A DNA stretch of 38,890 nt from positions 1-38,890 of the IMG/VR virus record IMGVR_UViG_3300011116_000809, one strand, 5' to 3'. Positions 35,432-38,890 of this stretch are shown piece by piece. The notes beneath the pieces are model-generated. The model searched no databases. It saw only the letters and a program-made list of their open reading frames with translations, and had not been told where the DNA came from. The DNA is from a virus. The position numbers and the translations under genes were made by a program. Positions within the stretch are counted from its first letter, which is position 1. Each line of letters begins with the position of its first letter.

Positions 35432-38407
35432 GTGTTCATTGATAGCTAGTTCAGATCCTGGTAGGTGTTTCCTTTTAGGATTTGGTAAATGGCTCCGTGA
35501 TTGCAGTTAAACTTTTCAGCAATCTTTCGATACGAAAGCCCAGCTTCTTTTAAAGCTTTTATCTGCATCACATCATCAGAAGAAAACTTTCTCAAAGATT
35601 TCTTCGCCTTTCCTTTACTGGCAAAACCATTGTTCTTGTAGCAACCCGTCTGCCAGGCTCTTGTTAAGTTTTCTTGTTTGGTAACGATCTCAAGATTTTC
35701 AACTCGGTTATTCCTTTTGTTGTTATCTTTGTGATCTACTTGAAGGGAGAAGTTACTGGTTCCATGTGAATTCAGGTCTAGTCCCAAATAAGCAACTGCC
35801 ATCAAGACATGAAGATGAAAACGTTTTCTTCTTCCATTAACAAGAACTGAAATACGGTCATAAACACTGGTTGAGCTGATTGGAATTTCCCGAAAATATT
35901 CTTGATCGTCGGGGTCAAGTTGTTTTTCAAAGGCTTTTCCTTCTACCGTCAAGTAAAGGTTACCAAAACCAGGGACAAGATTTGGTTCCATGTTGTTCAT
36001 AAACAGGTTTCCAAAGCATAACACACCTCAACTGAACGCTCAACGTTGTCACCTCATCAAGTAATTGATGAGTGCAAACCGGATGAATTCAGGGAAGCCC
36101 TAACGTAAAGACGAGGGTAATCCTGAGCCAAGCCAATCAAGTCGTGATTGGAAGGTGCAGAGACTACTGGGTGTAACACGATCTTGTTACGTAATACCAG
36201 ATTTAGCGTCCGGCATCCCACAGGGATGAAGAGATAGTCCACCCCTCTAAGAAACTAGAGACCAGGAGAACGATTTTCCAAAAATCTTAGGTGCCGAACT
36301 CTATCGGCCTCACCCTGCTTATATTGCCGAAATGGCTGTCGAGCCAGTGGTCGTGCATGACTTTACTCGCCAGCCTGGTCAAACCGTTCAGTTAGACCGC
36401 TATAAGTTCTGGGGTACCCCTGGTACCAAGGACAGCCGTGAGCGTATTGCTGATCAAACGATTGGTACCGCTAACAGCCGGAACATTACAAAAGAAAAAG
36501 TTCTGGTTGTTCTTAAAGAGTTGACATCCGTCATCACCAGCTTTTTTACTGGTGCTCCGGTAAGCTCCTTCGCGGCGTAATCCGCGTCGAAAACGGGGTG
36601 AATTGCTGGAAACCCACCAACCAGTATCTCAAGAGCTATACTGGTCGGGCAATCAGCAGCCAAGCTACTTAGTAATAAGTAGAAGGTTCAACGACTAACG
36701 CTGTCGACCCCATGACGAACCTTGAAAGCCAAAGATTTTTGATTGGATGCTCTCTTGGTGATGGGTGTCTTTCCAAAGCAAAGCGTAATGGATCGATAAC
36801 TCTTCATATACAACGAAAGGGCGCACACCAACCTTACGCCGCATGGCAGCTTTCCAGGCTGAATAACATCCTTGGAACAAAAGCAACACTCAGGACGTTT
36901 CTTGACAAAGGAAAATATCCTGCCGTAAGGTTTGGCGTAACCAACAAAAAGATACTGACCCCTGTTTACAATCTTCTTTATCCTTTTGATAAAAAGATTT
37001 TTTCAACTGAAGTTCTTCAAGAACTTCAGTTACCAGAGTTAGCTTTATTCTGGATGGACGATGGTTCACTTGAAGTTCGCAAACGCAAAAAACCAAGTGG
37101 ATCCGAAAAGATTGAGCGGTCAGCTTGGCTAGCTGTTTGTGAAGATGAGCCCACAACCGATTTAGTTGGTCAGTGGATTGAATCTTTGACACAGGCAAAA
37201 TACACTAAAGTTCGTCATGTTTCAGGTAAGTATTATTTAAGGTGGCACTCCGCACAGTGCCGTAATCTTACGCAAAAGATTAAACCTTATATTCTTCCCT
37301 GTCTTGGATACAAAGTCGACCTCAACAGAACTGGAAATGTTTCAGATTGGTTGAGCGAGTCCTACTTCTGATATTGAAAAGGACGATAAGGCGACACGAG
37401 TGCCCCGCACCCGAATCAATGAAATTGAAGGGTGATGATATAGTCTGAACTACATCAATGGTAAAGATGTAGAACCAAAAGATAAAGAACTTTTGGGATA
37501 ACAGCTTGATACCGGCCCTGCAGATCCGGGCGATCCGACTCAGCCCAGCACATTCAAGATTGCTCGCGAAACTCTGGTTACTGCTCAGCGCCTGCTGCTG
37601 GACACTGGTAACCTGAATATGTTCCACCAGTCGATCGGTAGCTTGACGCTGCTTGACGACTATCGCCGGTGGCGCGACCGTGTGTTTATTGACGAGCTGG
37701 CCAAAGCTGAAGCCAACGGTGCTGCGTCTACCACCCAAGGTGGTTACTTCTTCGCTGGTGCCAAGACCAAAGACTCCTCTGGCCGTATCTCTTACACTGG
37801 CACTGAGTATACTGCTGATCTCCAGCAGTTCTCTGTTCGCACTGACCTGCTGACTGTTGTCAAGGATCTGCGCAAGCGTAACGTTCCGACCTATGCCGAT
37901 GGTCTGTATCGTTGCATCTGCGATCCTACTTTCATGATGCACCTGCGTCGTGATCCTGACTTCCGTGAGATTGCTCGCTACGCTGGTAACCCCGGCCAAG
38001 GCATGTACATGGGTAACCCCATGCTGCCTAACAACGCTAGCTTCTTCCAGGGTCCCCAGGCCGGCCAAGCTTACTTCCTGGCTGGCGAACCTGTGATGCC
38101 TACTGGCGTCCAGTTTGAAGGTGTGAAGTTCTTCGAGTCGACCAACTTCCCGACTAAGAGCATCACCACTTCGTTTGACGGTGGTTCTACATATGCTTCC
38201 AAGGAAGTTGCCCAGGGTTACTTCTTTGGTCCTCAGGCAATCGGCGTGGGTATCGGTGGTCCGAACGCTCAGGTGCTCATCAACAACAACGATGACTTCA
38301 GCCGTTTTATCATCCTGATTTGGCAACTGTACGCTGGTTTTGAAATCCTGAATAAGGATTTTGTTACCACTGCGTTCAGCTATGTTCAAGATGACGGCAA
38401 CGTCTGA
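35432..38407 (+). CDS. major capsid protein, split by two group I introns
   Basis: Exons 35432-35440, 36269-36521 and 37509-38407 join to 1161 nt, exactly 386 codons plus stop. GGAGG precedes the GTG start. The joined protein reads MFINDFPKILGAELYRPHP, then QTVQLDRYKFWGTPGT in exon 2. The exon 2/3 junction gives KEYTGPADPGDP. Exon 3 carries LLTVVKDLRKRNVPTYADG and FEGVKFFESTN, resembling N4-gp56-type capsid proteins with the HK97 fold (by eye). It builds the icosahedral shell. Intron ends obey the exon-T and intron-G rules. Exon 1 is only nine bases; an alternative junction four bases further on also keeps the frame. Confidence 0.85.
35441..36268 (+). ncRNA. group I intron 1 of the capsid gene
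   Basis: Core elements in order: P3 CCGGATG (36079), P element AATTCAGGGAAGCCC (36086), Q AATCCTGAGCC (36119), R GGTGCAGAGACTA (36154), P3' CGTCCGG (36207), P8 CATCCC/GGGATG, S AAGAGATAGTCC (36229). P4 pairs TTCAGG with CCTGAG and P7 pairs GACTA with TAGTC. An extra hairpin between R and P3' is typical of subgroup IA phage introns. It carries an antisense HNH gene near its 5' end. The 5' guide-sequence pairing was not resolved. Confidence 0.85.
35446..36000 (-). CDS. HNH homing endonuclease, antisense within intron 1
   Basis: 184 aa from ATG 36000 (other starts at 35991 and a GTG at 36024). SLQVDHKDNNKRNNRVENLEIV is the HNH catalytic region, with a NUMOD4-like N-terminal segment (YFREIPISSTSVYDRISVLVNG). 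The C-terminal SSDDVMQIKALKEAGLSYRKIAEKF segment, followed by HGAIYQILKG, is a helix-turn-helix for target binding. It would spread the intron by cutting intronless capsid genes. The gene points opposite to the intron and capsid gene, which is unusual, and stops five bases inside the intron. Confidence 0.88.
   Translation of the reverse strand: MNNMEPNLVPGFGNLYLTVEGKAFEKQLDPDDQEYFREIPISSTSVYDRISVLVNGRRKRFHLHVLMAVAYLGLDLNSHGTSNFSLQVDHKDNNKRNNRVENLEIVTKQENLTRAWQTGCYKNNGFASKGKAKKSLRKFSSDDVMQIKALKEAGLSYRKIAEKFNCNHGAIYQILKGNTYQDLN
36522..37508 (+). ncRNA. group I intron 2 of the capsid gene
   Basis: The exon ends AAAGAGT; the intron ends ACAGCTTG. GCTC (36564-36567) can pair with the exon end as guide, with a U-G at the splice site. 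P element AATTGCTGGAAACCC (36601), Q AATCAGCAGCC (36651), R GTTCAACGACTAA (36686), S GATGATATAGTCTGA (37433). P7 is GACTA/TAGTC, and P3 is GGGGT/ACCCC. The LAGLIDADG gene sits in the P8 loop between R and S. It lacks the extra R-P3' hairpin of intron 1, so the two introns have different origins. Confidence 0.9.
36712..37371 (+). CDS. LAGLIDADG homing endonuclease in intron 2
   Basis: 219 aa. The first motif FLIGCSLGDGCL lies at about residues 9-20 and the second, ELALFWMDDGSL, at about 108-119. These supply the two catalytic Asp residues of a single-chain enzyme. It begins right after the P3' strand of the intron core and ends before the S element. It probably recognises the joined exon 2-exon 3 site in intronless capsid genes; some relatives also assist splicing. 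Confidence 0.92.
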   Translation: MTNLESQRFLIGCSLGDGCLSKAKRNGSITLHIQRKGAHQPYAAWQLSRLNNILGTKATLRTFLDKGKYPAVRFGVTNKKILTPVYNLLYPFDKKIFSTEVLQELQLPELALFWMDDGSLEVRKRKKPSGSEKIERSAWLAVCEDEPTTDLVGQWIESLTQAKYTKVRHVSGKYYLRWHSAQCRNLTQKIKPYILPCLGYKVDLNRTGNVSDWLSESYF

Positions 38408-38443
38408 TAATTAATAACAAACATCCAACAAAAGGAAAAATAA

Positions 38444-38890
38444 ATGACTTATTTGTCTGCTAAGAAAATCTACCCAGGTAACTGGGCTGAACCCCTGAAC
38501 GGCTGGTACAAGAACATTGATGCCACTACGGAAGGTGGTTCTTCCCTTGACAGTGCTCTGGGCGGCCCTACTTCCGTTCTTGCTGTTCCTGGCTATCGCT
38601 ACTTCCAACAGCGTGGTTATGTCCCCGTGACAACCACCTCTGGTGCTGGTGCGGTCGCCTCTGCTGCTGTGATTGTTCCCTCGCCTTATCGCCAGGATGA
38701 CACTCGTCCTGACATCACCGGTATGGTGATCTCTGGTAGCAGCACCCTGCCTGCTTACGTGTATCGCACTGCAGTTTCGGTTGCCTCTGGCTGGGGTGAT
38801 GGCCGTGTTGCCTCTGTTATTTACGCTGCTACCGGTAACGTTCTGTCCTTCGGTCGTAGCAACGGTTGTAGCCCCCCTGCTGCTTCCGTC
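38444..38890 (+). CDS. putative head or virion protein, 3' end beyond the window
   Basis: AAAGG lies before ATG 38444; 149 codons are visible and the frame is open at the window end. MTYLSAKKIYPGNWAEPLNGWYKN, then FQQRGYVPVTTTSGAG and beta-rich, Gly/Ser/Val stretches (SPYRQDDTRPDITGMVISG, YVYRTAVSVASGWGDGR). Directly downstream of the capsid gene, where decoration or head-completion proteins are often encoded. Its family is not recognised. Confidence 0.75.
   Translation, partial: MTYLSAKKIYPGNWAEPLNGWYKNIDATTEGGSSLDSALGGPTSVLAVPGYRYFQQRGYVPVTTTSGAGAVASAAVIVPSPYRQDDTRPDITGMVISGSSTLPAYVYRTAVSVASGWGDGRVASVIYAATGNVLSFGRSNGCSPPAASV

Noticed and set aside
36332-36580. 82-aa ORF ending TSVITSFFTGAPVSSFAA as a separate gene
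   Set aside because: It is capsid exon 2 running into intron 2; the splice junction restores the capsid frame.
37322-38389. 355-aa minus-strand ORF opposite capsid exon 3
   Set aside because: Antisense shadow of a highly biased capsid exon; no start signal or recognisable motif, while the plus frame fits the capsid.

Overview
The window is a 38.9-kb internal piece of a tailed double-stranded DNA phage genome. The hallmark genes are a T7-type family A DNA polymerase (cut by the left edge), flavin-dependent thymidylate synthase ThyX, terminase large subunit, portal, a scaffold-like protein and a major capsid protein that resembles the N4-gp56 type in places. Dense packing, 1-8 nt start/stop overlaps and a virion-encoded tRNA fit a lytic phage. 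A cyanobacterial or other aquatic host is plausible from the overall style, but no photosynthesis or host marker gene is present, so the host is not established. No integrase, lysin, CRISPR array or insertion sequence was recognised.

Layout. Positions 1-19626 are transcribed almost entirely leftward (minus strand). From right to left come many short orphan genes, most with their own terminator and leader hairpin (13-19.6 kb); a chain of overlapping small genes including three transmembrane micropeptides and a Tyr/Gly repeat protein (9.4-13 kb); a PcfJ-domain protein (7.6-9.3 kb); one tRNA (7.24-7.32 kb); a paralogous small-protein cluster (4.6-6.8 kb); thyX with an inserted HNH endonuclease (2.7-4.0 kb); a Gp88-like protein; and the polymerase. 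One gene at 14022-14585 points rightward inside this block. At 19627-19728 the two transcription programmes diverge. Positions 19729-38890 are rightward virion genes: about ten unrecognised proteins, several with glycine-zipper hydrophobic segments, then a probable small terminase, TerL, a holin-like protein, an AbrB-like protein, portal, scaffold, a Gly/Ala-rich protein, the major capsid gene and the start of the next gene.

How the parts work together. ThyX supplies dTMP and the polymerase copies the genome. Terminase and portal package DNA into heads built on the scaffold and capsid protein. Three homing-endonuclease genes have colonised conserved genes: an Endonuclease VII-type HNH gene in thyX, an HNH gene lying antisense inside group I intron 1 of the capsid gene, and a LAGLIDADG gene in group I intron 2. 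The capsid reading frame closes only after both introns are removed (9 + 253 + 899 nt = 387 codons).

Most unusual: (i) thyX appears to have had its 3' end replaced by the incoming endonuclease unit, leaving the old 3' end as an orphan fragment; (ii) the doubly split capsid gene; (iii) a cassette of three overlapping 21-23-residue membrane peptides; (iv) leader hairpins whose arms differ in sequence but still pair, around shared TAAAC or TAAGT loop motifs; (v) 39 uninterrupted GCCATN hexamers in which N is never G; and (vi) a 608-nt two-frame overlap of portal and scaffold.
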